Source of the DNA: Acanthaster planci
Taxonomy: Eukaryota > Echinodermata > Asteroidea > Valvatida > Acanthasteridae
Length of the DNA: 55,379 nt
Direction of reading: 5' to 3'
NCBI RefSeq assembly: GCF_001949145.1
Contig: NW_019091392.1
Coordinates: 895,863-951,241, forward strand
The notes under the pieces were generated by a model. That model worked only from the letters and a program-made list of their open reading frames with translations, was not told the origin of the DNA and did no database searches. Below, in pieces: positions 26,201-34,925 of the stretch. A program made the position numbers and the translations under genes. Each line of letters opens with the position of its first letter. Within the stretch, counting starts at the first letter, position 1.

Positions 26201-29200
26201 AATTGTGTGCATAACTGCAACTTATTTTGTATATGGTTTGTTCAACAATCTGCTGGTCAGTACGACCGAATATTCCATCAAATTGAAGGTTGAATATTCA
26301 AATACATGTCATGAATGATCCAAATTGACTCCATCCTATTTTATGAAATAAATTACATGTACCTCCTTGGACGGCAGGGTAAGAATTTCATGGAAAAAAT
26401 TGCCTTGATGCCCCAGCCTTTGGTTGAAATGTTCAAATAGACAAGCTGATTTTGTAATACATGTATGAGTGCCCTTTGCAAAGGAGGAACTACCTTGGCC
26501 TGGTACCCCACTCTCAATCACATGTATGTTGTTTAACATCAACTACATGTACAAGAAAGATTCTTCATTGGGGGAACCCCCAACGAGATGCATCTCAAGT
26601 TAACTGTCCCCACATGGTTTCTCTGTTGATGAGTTTGATGCTCAATGCCCTATAAAAATTATGTGTGGAGTTTTTAGTAACGTTGATTATTCTGATAGTC
26701 AAAACAATGGTGTTTGGAAACGCATGTACATGTAAGCCGAAATTCTGAGTTCCCCACATCAACCACGCAGTGTAAAACAGCAACACGTGTCGTGTTTGTT
26801 CACTGATCGAAAATCAAACCAAATAACAAAAAATGATTACAAACTATTGATTACTTAACATGTTGTGGAGCTTTGCTATAAAAAAGGAAAGTAAAGTTGG
26901 AGTGATTGTCACAAGTGATTGGGCAATCGTGCCGACTGGCCAATAAATTAACACAGTGGCTAACATTACAGAAGTTTAGACAGGTTGCTGTCTACTTTTG
27001 TTGCACCAGGATGGTACATTGGAAACAGGACCTAGACCAGTCTACAATGAATGGATCTTGGACTGAGCTATTTCCCTTCAAGAAATCCTCCAGGGGTACA
27101 TATCTACTACCAAAAAAGGGAAAACCTATTATCCTATTTACCTATTATCTTATTGAGAAAATAAAGAAAGGGAAAACAATGGGGGGAGGCCAATGGAGTA
27201 ACTTGAACCCGGCACAATCAATGAGCTTGTACATGTAGAATAGCACACATTACAACTGAGGTATGCAGCAGCACACTTACACTGTATGGGTGGAAATTGA
27301 AACTGTACATAGATTGGTAATGAACAGACATGTCAGAGACGGTAATCATGGTGATAATTGAGCAATTTTAGCCCATTTGGAAGTCGTGTTTACAGTACTG
27401 TGAGGCACACTCTGTGTACCCACATGTACAAGTTCCAAATTTTTATTGGTTTGAGATGCTATGCCGATTGACTGTACCTAAAACTACACTTTGTCAATCA
27501 AATCATGCCCACAAAAGCCGTCTACACTAAACTAAATAATATACATGAATATATATCTCATTAATACATATGCTTGATGGTTTTTGGACTGTATAACCAG
27601 CTATTTTGGCAAAATCCAGACATTTTACTTACATGTAAGATTTCAAGATTTATTTCATTTTCTACAGCATAATAATCACACACGATAATAGAACTTTTAA
27701 TAAATACATAAATATGATTGAATGATACTACAATACACTTCAGAAAGGATGTTGTAGAGGAATACCCAATGAAAGCAATGCTTGTAGATTTGGGCCCCGT
27801 TTGTAATGTAGGTATCTACCTCTCCCGGAGACGATGCCAAGGCATGTCAGCCTAGCAGACCATTCACAAAAAGCATGCTGTGTAGGCACACATGCGACGA
27901 TGACAGATTCCTGAGCGCCACAATGTCTTGTAGCTGTGATCACATTGAAACTGGACACTGGACACTGCAGCGCTCAGGAATCAGTCGTTAGCTACAAAAC
28001 ATTACCATACAGTTTAAATCTCTATTTGAAAAAGATGGTAACTTCGAGCTTCGAGCATTTCCAAGTTACAGAAGAAATTTCTTTTTCTTCACAAATGTGA
28101 GGAAACCTTACCATCATTATTAGAATCTCTGATTCTCGCTTTATCCTAAACCGGACGTACTTCGAGAACTCAAAGACACTACTCCGTCATTCTCATTGTG
28201 ACTTCAAGCAAATACAGTTTACATGGTGTCGTAATGGACCTTCTGTAGAAATCTTGTTCACCTTTTAAGAGTTATAGGTTACTCAGGTTTGTTGTCAGGG
28301 AAAAATTTGATTTAATAGCTTTGTTCCACCTGTGAATCATTCACCTATCGAGTTACATTCCAAAAACCCATAGCGTTACGACACCATGTAAATTATATTG
28401 GCTCAAAATCACTTGGGGTATGACGGAGTAGTGACCTTAGTGACCTCAAACTAACCGCATGCATTAGACAGTTTAGAGACCATTTTGGAGGTGAACTCGG
28501 AGGTTTTTGATACAGGGTACAAGCTATTTTGAATTTTTTTTTAGTAAAATGAATTAATGGGAAGGAAAGCCTACGGAAGGTTCTACCATTGCCTGACCAT
28601 GTCAAAATGTTAAAAAAAGGGAATTTGTAATGTACAGTCCAAGTTCATACTACATGTAACACAATAGGCCCTAAACTCACCCATGTTGGACATTGTCTAC
28701 ATTGCATTGCTACTAATGTCCAGGGTATAAAAGTCCAGGGTTTTTCTCACATTTTTACCTAGCAAAGTCAGTTTAAATGTCATTCACAAGCATGACAAGT
28801 GCCTCGTTTCCAAATTCCATAAATGCTGTGTTGAAATTACTAAATACGCCCGCGGACAACGTATTTTGCAGGAAATTTTGCAAAACTCGACACTTTGTCA
28901 CAATTCGTTAGCGATACATGTACGGTCGATCGTCAAGTACGCGTACTTGTACATGCACAAAATGCATGGTGACAGACTGCCCCTTACACATGCACAGCCA
29001 CCTACCATGCCTGCTCCGGCCTAGCCCCACTAGTGTGGCACAGACTCTCACTCCCGATCCATCCTTAGCCGCACATCCGTATATATGCAGCTTCGTGTCG
29101 GCGTATTGAACATTTCGGCGCACCCACTTATCATCATGGGCGCAATTTCTTTTGCACACAAACATGATCCTTGACCTTTCCATTTTCTAAAAACCATTTA

Positions 29201-30203
29201 TTGAATGATTTCACTCACGTTATTCAGGTATTTTCCAGTCTTTTTGCTTTTATCCATTCAATCTAATGGGCTCGCTCTCACAGTCGGCATCTTAAAAATA
29301 AGATCGTTTAACAATACGTCACTTGACCCCTCATCGTCTCGACGGCTGTTCCATGTCAAGATATCTCAGTAATAAACGGACTGAGCGATAAGATACTACG
29401 TGTACCAATGGACTCTTCCAAAACTTTGGCAGCAGTTTAGATGTCCTGACATGGAAGAGCCGCCGAGACGATGAGGGGTCAAGGGACGTAATGTTCAACG
29501 ACGTTATTTTAAGGATGGCGACTGTGAGAGCAAGCCCGTTAGATTGAATGGATAAAAGCAAAAAGACTGGAAAAAGACTGGTGAGTGAAATCATTCAATA
29601 AATGGTTTTTAGAAAACGGAAAGGTCAAGGATCATGTTCGTGTGCAAAAGAAATTGCGCCCACGATGATAAGTGGGTGTGCCGAAATGTTCAATACGCCG
29701 ACACGAAATTGCGCATACGGATGTGTGGCTAAGGATGGATCGGGAGTGAGAGTCCGCGCCACACTAGTGGGGCTAGCTCCGGCCCACCTGCTGCAAAGAA
29801 AACCAAACTACCGTAGGTTTAATGTGCTTAACTTGCAAGTTGCATGTGTCAACTCTATCAAGACACCGTGCCATGGTGGACACACGGCGGCCATGGCATA
29901 CATTGACCGTTACCATCATCGCCATGTTGATTACAGACATGATGATGGTCATGATTGATGGTGAAAGTTTACTGTTCAAAACGTCAAGTTTTAGCAAGGT
30001 ACCACTAGTACTTTACGGCAAGACCCTTACTTTTCTGCTAAAGCCTGTCGTAAGCTCCCAATCTTGTCTTTTGTCTGGCTCACAGTATGGTGCATGTCTT
30101 CCATCAACATTCTCTCTTCATCGCCTCCTCCGTAAGGATCACAATACGGTGAACGCTGCCTAGATCGACCGCTGCCCAGAAACCGACGCTCTATTTCCGC
30201 CAT
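8202..30203 (-). CDS. MIPOL1: MIPOL1 (mirror-image polydactyly 1 homologue), nine coding exons, C-terminal end missing
   Basis: Coiled-coil protein gene on the minus strand. Exons in transcript order: 30203-30031, 25543-25371, 24929-24723, 23797-23465, 22491-22322, 21719-21614, 18800-18625, 15920-15750, 8288-8202. All introns are GT-AG and every junction keeps frame, giving 532 residues. The strongest match to vertebrate MIPOL1 (from memory) is the run from exon 6 to exon 9: VVEEIYAAQKERDEA, then an NADTG-like block (STSDTGPEIA), RIVAEEM and ALAKCKKLERE. The N-terminal part (exons 1-5) is longer than in the human protein (about 442 residues in all) and includes a Pro/His/Trp-rich exon. The biochemical role of the family is unclear; in humans the gene was named from a translocation in a limb-defect patient. 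The protein does not end in this window: after exon 9 an intron opens and I find no further exon. Head-to-head with SLC25A21. Confidence 0.93.
9000..9092. repeat. GGCCTCGG/GGCCTCAG low-complexity tract
   Basis: At least seven GGCCTC words within 90 bp. GC-rich island in an AT-rich intron. Confidence 0.7.
10768..10968. repeat. Small foldback repeat (MIPOL1 intron 8)
   Basis: CCCTAACCTTCCCC (10,768) recurs reversed at 10,953-10,968 (GGGGAAGGTTAGGG). A tighter hairpin, CCACAGAATTAAAC / GTTTAATTCTGTGTGG, lies at 10,906-10,946. Confidence 0.65.
15750..15920 (-). CDS. MIPOL1: MIPOL1 coding exon 8
   Basis: Exon of 171 nt, 57 codons, phase 0 at both ends, TAG acceptor and GTTAGT donor. It encodes SMGDLLARLSTSDTGPEIA, then RIVAEEMRTIIQEKDAALAK, which aligns with the vertebrate block ending in E-R-D-A-A-L-S-K. 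Confidence 0.95.
16254..16550. mobile_element. MITE copy, truncated (MIPOL1 intron 7)
   Basis: Shares CTTTTGCGA, AATAAAATCTGGTACACTGA, GAACATAACAATTTGAATTC, TTGTTCTCAATGGATAAGAA and GCAAAAGCTTGCCCTGAATC with 40,605-40,965. The right end is missing and is followed by a SINE-like segment. Confidence 0.8.
16560..16660 (+). repeat. 5'-truncated SINE-like fragment
   Basis: B box GGTTTGAGTCCC (16576-16587) directly after the truncated MITE, followed by a CACCGAGTATATAGTG...AATAAA tail. Confidence 0.35.
17242..18440 (+). repeat. Inverted 1.2 kb repeat, copy A (intron 7 of MIPOL1)
   Basis: About 1.2 kb that recurs reverse-complemented at 19,330-20,640. Shared landmarks include a GTTCGGGT-type end, GTTTCTGACC(A/G)TGTTTTGCCGAC, GATCAAATTAGATTT, GATCAGCATCCAATCAAAA, GGATGTAGTGAGAAT and the CACATGCTTTTTACAACC segment. 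Divergence is moderate with indels. It looks like a non-coding DNA transposon or MITE; no transposase was seen. Confidence 0.85.
18218..18257. repeat. Perfect 17-bp hairpin inside repeat copy A
   Basis: GTTGTAAAAAGCATGTG (18218-18234), a 6-nt loop, then its exact reverse complement (18241-18257). Copy B has only one arm at this place, so the second arm was added in copy A. Confidence 0.9.
18625..18800 (-). CDS. MIPOL1: MIPOL1 coding exon 7
   Basis: Exon of 176 nt, 2 nt plus 58 codons: VVEEIYAAQKERDEAIMARL, then an acidic linker (DFDSGTDVDDDYGPSDM). This is the most recognisable MIPOL1 block. The exon sits between two inverted copies of a 1.2-1.3 kb repeat, 185 bp and about 530 bp away. Its length is not a multiple of three, so skipping it would shift the frame. 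Confidence 0.95.
19330..20640 (-). repeat. Inverted 1.3 kb repeat, copy B (intron 6 of MIPOL1)
   Basis: Reverse-complement partner of 17,242-18,440. Its outer end carries CCGAACCGAACCC-type words, matching the GGTTCGG-type end of copy A. The two copies bracket MIPOL1 exon 7. Confidence 0.85.
21162..21504. repeat. Foldback MITE next to MIPOL1 exon 6
   Basis: Left arm 21,162-21,260 (TGTGCCTGGCAGAAA, CTTTGCTGGGAAGCATGATC, CCCGGCAAAAGG) pairs with 21,405-21,504 (CCTTTTGCCGG, CATGCTTCCCAGCAAAAGGG, TTTTGCCTGGCACACAA). About 343 bp in total, in intron 6. Confidence 0.75.
21614..21719 (-). CDS. MIPOL1: MIPOL1 coding exon 6
   Basis: Exon of 106 nt beginning LQERLLETEQEIESMRLSQS, a clear heptad-type coiled coil. 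It ends at a strong GTATGT donor. This is where similarity to the vertebrate coiled-coil core begins. A 343-bp foldback repeat lies about 110 bp downstream in the intron. Confidence 0.9.
21795..21960 (+). repeat. SINE-like unit with A and B boxes (MIPOL1 intron 5)
   Basis: TTGGCATAATGGTA (21817-21830) and GGATTCAAATCCC (21858-21870) are spaced like a polymerase III internal promoter. It lies just outside exon 6, on the opposite strand to MIPOL1. Confidence 0.45.
22322..22491 (-). CDS. MIPOL1: MIPOL1 coding exon 5
   Basis: Exon of 170 nt, 56 full codons (KSKLSPGATA... to ...STRDVNKE), GTGAAT donor. Its 3' splice site is preceded by nine TG repeats rather than a pyrimidine tract (see findings). 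Phase 1 in and phase 0 out, agreeing with exons 4 and 6. Confidence 0.87.
22498..22515. repeat. (CA)9 microsatellite at the 3' splice site of MIPOL1 exon 5
   Basis: Nine CA units on the plus strand, (TG)9 in the MIPOL1 transcript, ending 6 nt before the exon. Confidence 0.95.
23465..23797 (-). CDS. MIPOL1: MIPOL1 coding exon 4, Pro/His/Trp-rich
   Basis: Largest exon (333 nt, 110 full codons), CAG acceptor, GTCAGT donor. GC-rich compared with its flanks. The product is rich in Pro, His, Trp and Tyr (for example MPPAHGTWYPPVMGHYSVPP), then a serine-containing tail. I see no known domain. I recall no equivalent in human MIPOL1, so it looks like a lineage-specific insertion or a segment lost in vertebrates. 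Confidence 0.85.
24267..24508. repeat. Five-copy 48-bp tandem repeat (MIPOL1 intron 3)
   Basis: Units start at 24267, 24315, 24363, 24411 and 24461, each beginning TTCAAGTCAATTGACATGTA. The copies are nearly identical; the fourth has a 2-nt insertion. 48 nt is a multiple of three, so the plus strand stays open through the array, but it lies in an intron on the other strand and I do not call it coding. Confidence 0.95.
24723..24929 (-). CDS. MIPOL1: MIPOL1 coding exon 3
   Basis: Exon of 207 nt, 68 full codons, donor GTAAGA. The sequence is hydrophilic and low in hydrophobic residues (many K, E, D, S and R), ending in a basic run RFRKPRRR that could act as a nuclear signal. It is probably disordered. 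Phases match exons 2 and 4. Confidence 0.88.
25371..25543 (-). CDS. MIPOL1: MIPOL1 coding exon 2
   Basis: Exon of 173 nt with a CTAG acceptor and a GTAAGA donor. It encodes 57 full codons, beginning NQVIRRERALRKAAERREL, a highly charged helix continuing that of exon 1, then a loop (FIDMYAGSNPSVNEELKDWL). Phase 2 in and phase 1 out; both match the neighbours. Confidence 0.9.
25850..26310. repeat. GAATATTC-rich repeat (MIPOL1 intron 1)
   Basis: TATGCCGAATATCCAAATA, several GAATATTCAAATA words and CCGAATATTCCATC at the far end. The two ends resemble each other in inverted orientation. Such GAATATTCG-rich ends are common in DNA transposon relics; family not assigned. Confidence 0.4.
28167..28436. 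repeat. Foldback MITE with CACTACTCCGTCAT ends (MIPOL1 intron 1)
   Basis: ACTACTCCGTCAT and TTTACATGGTGTCGTAA at 28,167-28,236 recur reverse-complemented at 28,367-28,436 (TTACGACACCATGTAAA, ATGACGGAGTAGT). About 270 bp. Confidence 0.65.
29020..29783. repeat. 0.76 kb palindrome in MIPOL1 intron 1
   Basis: Left arm 29,020-29,357 and right arm 29,447-29,783 are reverse complements with only scattered differences, separated by about 90 bp. Landmarks: CGAGACGATGAGGGGTCAAG, GATTGAATGGATAAAAGC, AAATCATTCAATAAATGG, GGTCAAGGATCATGTT, GGATGGATCGGGAGTGAGAG. Probably a foldback element or inverted duplication. Confidence 0.88.
30031..30203 (-). CDS. MIPOL1: MIPOL1 coding exon 1
   Basis: Starts at the first ATG of the open frame (30203), inside CAAGATGGCGG, a YY1-type start context. 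It encodes 57 residues plus 2 nt (MAEIERRFLG... to ...LRQALAE) and ends at a GTAAGG donor. A basic, serine/tyrosine-rich head is followed by a charged stretch likely to be helical. The split lysine codon (AA|A) joins exon 2 without a phase problem, so no exon need be missing in the 4.5 kb intron. Confidence 0.9.
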
Positions 30204-31636
30204 CTTGAATTCTTGTTTGTTGACCGAGTGAATCGATCGATAAAAACCCACTGAGAGTCGATATCAATGAAGAAGCGATACCAATGAGGTTCCCACAGAA
30301 ATGGAAAATCTGTCTGACATCTTCGGAAAATGAAATGACTATCATTCAACAGTTTTGATTTAAATACTTCTGTCCAAAATGTTCAGTTATTTTTTTTTCC
30401 TTTTGCCATATCATGGCGGTAGAACTGCAGAGAAAAGTTTTTTTTTGTATTATCGAATAGTTGTTTGGTATCGGAAGATACAAACTGTCGACACTGGGTA
30501 GAGTTACAATTTGCACAGCATCCATACGCCTAAACGTACAGGAAGTATAACAGCCCCCCCCCCAAACTGTCCAAATTGTAAATTTTCCAAAAGAAAACAC
30601 TGAACTCCAAACGGTGAGATGATCTTTTGAGTAATATCTTGTAAGTTGAAATCAATAAACCTTTCTAGCGACATTTATAAAAATTTGTACTGCCATCAAT
30701 AAATACAGTAGAACAATTGGTTCCAGTCGTAAGGCCTGAGATTTTTAAACGTTATTGAGGGTGAGGCGGCTTTTTTGCAGGCTGAAAGGACGCGTGCAGG
30801 CTGGGACGCAGTTAATCAGTATTCTGCAAGTGCGCGCATGTGGAAGAAATTCGCAGCCTTATGTTTAGCTTTTCGTATGGATCCAGAACATAGATAGATA
30901 TTTCATATTTATACCGGTAGCATTATTGAAGAATGTGATTTTTTCTTGGAACTGTGGATTTTCGTTTTTATTTCAGGAAATTCTGCAAAAAAAATTCTGA
31001 ATATTTTCAAATTTATTTTTCAAAATTTCAGGAACTTCTGTTGAACCAAGTTTCCCGACTAAATTTTAAAAAATCTAATTCTTTGACTTTTTTGCGATAT
31101 TTACTGAAAATAACAAGGGGGTGTATTTCCAAAAATGTGAAACTGCCTTACAAGCAGCCTACCATGCAGAATCAAAGGACTTAATTCTGTAACCGTAAGA
31201 TTTCCATATCCCACTGCAATAATTAAGCCTGTTTACAGCATATGCTGAAAATATTTTTGTTCACCAAAATGCATTTTGGGGGTTGTTAAACTTATTTCAT
31301 GAGGGAATATTCCATTGTACACTGTAGCAACAGGTTTACTAGGGCTAAATTGAAAGAAACTCTCCAGTGATTTTTTTTGACACGTGCTATGTAAGGTGCG
31401 TATAGCCAGGGTTTTGTTTTACCTGTTGCCCCCCAGATTATGTTTTTTTTTTCCTCTTAAGATTCATTTACAGAATAAGAAGGAAGATAACAAGCTAGCC
31501 ACTTTGGATATACCTTTGTCACATATTACTCAGTGCTTGTTATCACTTGATTTCAAAGTCTTAGATTTTTTAGTTTATTGTCCGTTAGCCGTGCATTCTG
31601 CCGCTGCGTTCCCGCAGCTGCGCTGTTGGGGGAAAC
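30204..31636. promoter_or_regulatory. Upstream region shared by MIPOL1 (-) and SLC25A21 (+)
   Basis: About 1.4 kb between the MIPOL1 start codon and the candidate SLC25A21 5' exon. On the MIPOL1 side, two overlapping ATCGAT words (30,232-30,241) lie some 30 bp from the start codon. On the SLC25A21 side the last 60 bp are CpG-rich. The middle is AT-rich with poly(T) runs and no clear TATA box placed for either gene. A bidirectional promoter or two separate promoters both fit. Confidence 0.55.
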
Positions 31637-31665
31637 ATGGCGGCTGTGATACAACGGCACAAAAG
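31637..31665 (+). promoter_or_regulatory. SLC25A21: Probable 5' exon end and promoter-proximal start of SLC25A21 (YY1-like site)
   Basis: A CpG-rich stretch (31,580-31,640) leads into AAACATGGCGGC, a canonical YY1-type element at an ATG, followed 29 nt later by a strong donor (AAAAG|GTAAGG). Splicing to the obvious acceptor before exon 2 (AACCAG at 38753) would make the ATG a 13-codon upstream ORF (MAAVIQRHK...stop) and leave the main start at 38793. Splicing to a weaker acceptor at 38785 would instead extend the protein in frame by 13 residues. Exon position is inferred from motif and donor only. Confidence 0.5.
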
Positions 31666-32685
31666 GTAAGGCCCTTGAAGACTAACACTTTCACTTGAGA
31701 AAAGGAAACTGAGAAATGAATAGAGAACGGGAAAAGGACATTTTATCTCACACGTTATCAAAATAAGGTCCGCTCTTCGACGTCACAGTCGAGTTTCCCA
31801 CAAGTGGCTGCTAAACTATGGTTGGCCGTCGGTACAAAAGTGAAGGAATAATTAAAAAGTGTTAAGAATCCCACACAGCAATCGGAACACCAGATAATAA
31901 TACGCACATAATAAAAAGCCCCATGCATATGAGATCAATGGGACAAATGCCCATTTTGAGCGAATGGAGGTAAAATCGAAAACCAACCAGAAAGTGATAT
32001 TTATTCAAACTTTGGCTGCCCATTCAAGTTGTAGACAACTTGTGACAGTGGTCTATAAAACCATAAGTATTCCAGCAACACAGAAAATAGATGCGTGGAT
32101 TTCCCTGCTGCTCAGTTAAATACGGTACCATTTCCCAACTACACATTACACACGCCTAAAATTAATACTACAATGACCAATTATAACCACTGATCTCATA
32201 AGAGCGTTTTTTTTGCATTTAGGGAGACGGAACTCCCACTCAGAAACAGTAGTGTAATGTTTAGGCTTTAAACTTAAAAACAAAAAATTAGAAATTGATG
32301 AAACGCACTAAATAACGCTTTTTGGTGCCACCGCCCACTGGCCAGCTATTATGAATATTATTTGATTGGCTTAAGTAAGTGGATAGATGCTTTAACTTCA
32401 TGATATCCCCAGTCAGAGACGTCTAAGATGGTCTGGCAATATCGGGAGGGTACCTGAACTCGGGAATTCAGTCCAAAGGATCTTCCTGAATGGCCAGCTA
32501 CGCGACCCCACCTCGGTTTCAGGGAGAGTTTGCAAGAGAAACTAGGAGACAAGTGGAATTGGCCCCAATAGCTGGGAATGCACTGCAAGCATGGAGGCAT
32601 ACCGTGCATGCAGGAAGATGTGAGGTCGGCTCCATGGCCGACAAGAGATCCAGACATGCATATGTCGTATTGGTGCCGTTGTGTA

Positions 32686-34925
32686 TGGAGCGTCAAAAGT
32701 GGACAATCCCCATTTTCTCATTTTCTGAAAGAAGATTTTCGGGATTTTGGACTTTGCGAAAAGCATTTTCAAAAAACGCAATTTTCCACTGGAACAAATT
32801 TGGATTTTACTTTAACAACTCTCGTGGTGCGTCAAAAGTAGACAACTAAAAACTTCAAATTCCCACAGTCAAAATTACTGCCATGCTCCAAAAGTGGACA
32901 ACCCCATTTTCTCCTTTTCTGCTTGTAGATTTTCGGGTTTTTAAAATTTGCTTGAAGAATTTTCAAAACTCACTTTTCTGCTAACAAAAATTGGGATTTT
33001 ACCTGAAGAATTCTTCGTAGCGCGTCAAAAGTAGACAGCTAAAAACTTCAAATTTCCGCTAGCAAATTTTGCTTGATGTTCCCAAAGAGGACAACCTTAT
33101 TTTCTCACTTTCTGCCAATAGATTTTAGGTTTTTCGAAGTTGCACCATCCCTTTTCAAAAAACCCAATTTTTTACTTGCAGAAATTTGGATTTTACTTTG
33201 ACAACGGCGGGGTGATCCAAAAGTGGACAAGTTGGAAATTGAAAGGAAATTTTCTCCCAATATGTTGAAATGGAACAGTCTTATATTAGGAAGATTGGCA
33301 TCACCCGTACCCAATAAATAAATAAATAAACTAGAAATAAAAAATGTGGACGAAAGTTGCAAAGCGGCTAACTTGAGGAGCCAGCCCATTTTATTGACCC
33401 AACGTTGGTTGACAAGCATCAGGCGTCATTTGGACATTCCCTTGCTTGGATTGGCCTTTTGATGCAACTTGTATTTCCTTTTAGCCGATTTTTAGCCGAA
33501 GGATGTGAATTTTTTGGGATGTACAGTGGAAAGTATTATTCTAAAGGAAATTAGTGAAAATACTTTGTCCAATATTGACGAAAATTATGAACTAATTATG
33601 GTGGAAGTTACTCGGTGTGCCAAAAGTGAACAACCATTTTTTTAAATTCAGATATAAGATTTACATGTATGATGTAATCCATCATCCATGCATTTCACAG
33701 TACACGTACATGTATCTGATGACTGCTCTTGGCTGTCACTCACATGTTTGTGTTTTTTTCATTGCGTTAATATCTCAATCATTGTCACTTTGAATCATTT
33801 GTCTTCATATTAATGACCCAGGCCTCCACTATAACTACCCACTTGTATTGATGACTTGAATAAAGATTAACGATAAATATTAAATTAAATCTTTGATGAA
33901 AAATCAGTGACCGATTGGTATAATGGCCGAAAGATTTATTTTCGTCGTGGCTATCCTTTTTGTGATTGGAAATAATTATTGGCTGAATACGTGTTTTGGA
34001 ATTTGTGGGATGTCAAAATTAATTCAGGAAGTTCAAATTGCATTTTAATATTTACCATTTTTACTTTCTCTATTTTCCCCATTTTGAAACTCTTTGCTTC
34101 ACTTGATTAAACAGCACTTAGCTTTTTCTCTTAACATGACTTTTTTCCATTCAAACCTTTTTTCGTTCCACAGCAAATTTAATTAAAACATTGGACAAGC
34201 ACAAAATGGTTTGTTACAGCTATCATCGTTTAGGAGACACATATCATCATATACTCATTTATTCAAAACGGAAATGTTCGACGGCAAGCCGCCGCCATCT
34301 TTCTAACTACACGGTGCGCTGAGAAATTGGAAGTTTACGGAACCATAAAGGAATGCAATGTCAGGCTTTCGGTGGCCGCTTTCCTTTTTGCTCTTTATAT
34401 TTCCTATAAGTCTCTAAATAGGAATCGAATTTTTTCCGACCTGAGACGCCATCCGTCAGACCATGGTCAGACTGCCCATGGCCACCTTCTCAAGACCGTT
34501 CCATTCTGAGCGTAGGGAGCGCTAAGGTCTTTTCAGTTTTCAATTTGTCCACTTTTGGACCACCCCGCTGTCGTCACAGTAAAACCCAAACTTCTGCGCT
34601 ATGAAGACTTCTTACATTAAAATCCCTATTTTTGCTAGCAAAATATTGAGTTTTTGAAAATGCTTTACGCGATTTCCCAAAACCTGAAAATATACTAGCA
34701 GAAAATGGGGTTGTCCACTTTTGGAGCATGACAGTAATTTTGCCAGTGGGAATTTGAAGTTTTTAGTTGTCCACTTTTGACGCACCACGAAGAGTTGTTA
34801 AAGTAAAATCCAAATTTCTCCAGCGAAAAATTGGGTTTTTTGAAAATGCTTTACGCAAAGTCCAAAATCCCGAAAATCTTCGTGCAGAAAAAGAGAAAAT
34901 GGGGTTGTCCACTTTTGACGCTCCA
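32686..34925. mobile_element. 2.24 kb foldback element with tandem-repeat arms (SLC25A21 intron 1)
   Basis: Ends are TGGAGCGTCAAAAGTGGACA and its reverse complement, flanked on both sides by TA (32684-32685, 34926-34927). The left arm (to about 33,240) is made of 193-bp compound units: GCGTCAAAAGT at 32690, 32829 and 33022; GCTCC/GTTCCCAAAG at 32885 and 33078; GATCCAAAAG at 33214. The right arm (34,540-34,925) holds the same units reversed. The centre shows no recognisable transposase. The structure resembles FB/Galileo-type foldbacks; a TA target would point to the Tc1/mariner mechanism. Confidence 0.8.

Larger units (their letters stand above)
25544..30030 (-). other. MIPOL1: MIPOL1 intron 1 (4.5 kb)
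   Basis: Holds the GAATATTC repeat, the 28.2 kb foldback and the 29.0-29.8 kb palindrome. Exons 1 and 2 join in phase, so no coding exon needs to be sought here. A hairpin (ACCATCAT ... ATGATGGT) lies at 29,920-29,950. Confidence 0.8.

Noticed and set aside
28908-29183. 91-residue open frame with several cysteines in the left palindrome arm
   Set aside because: Looked zinc-binding at first, but the cysteine spacing fits no domain I know and the mirrored arm does not keep the frame.
31637-31665. ATG at 31637 taken as the main SLC25A21 start
   Set aside because: With the best exon 2 acceptor it leads to a stop after 13 codons. In-frame joining needs a weaker acceptor, and the family's usual length fits the ATG at 38793.
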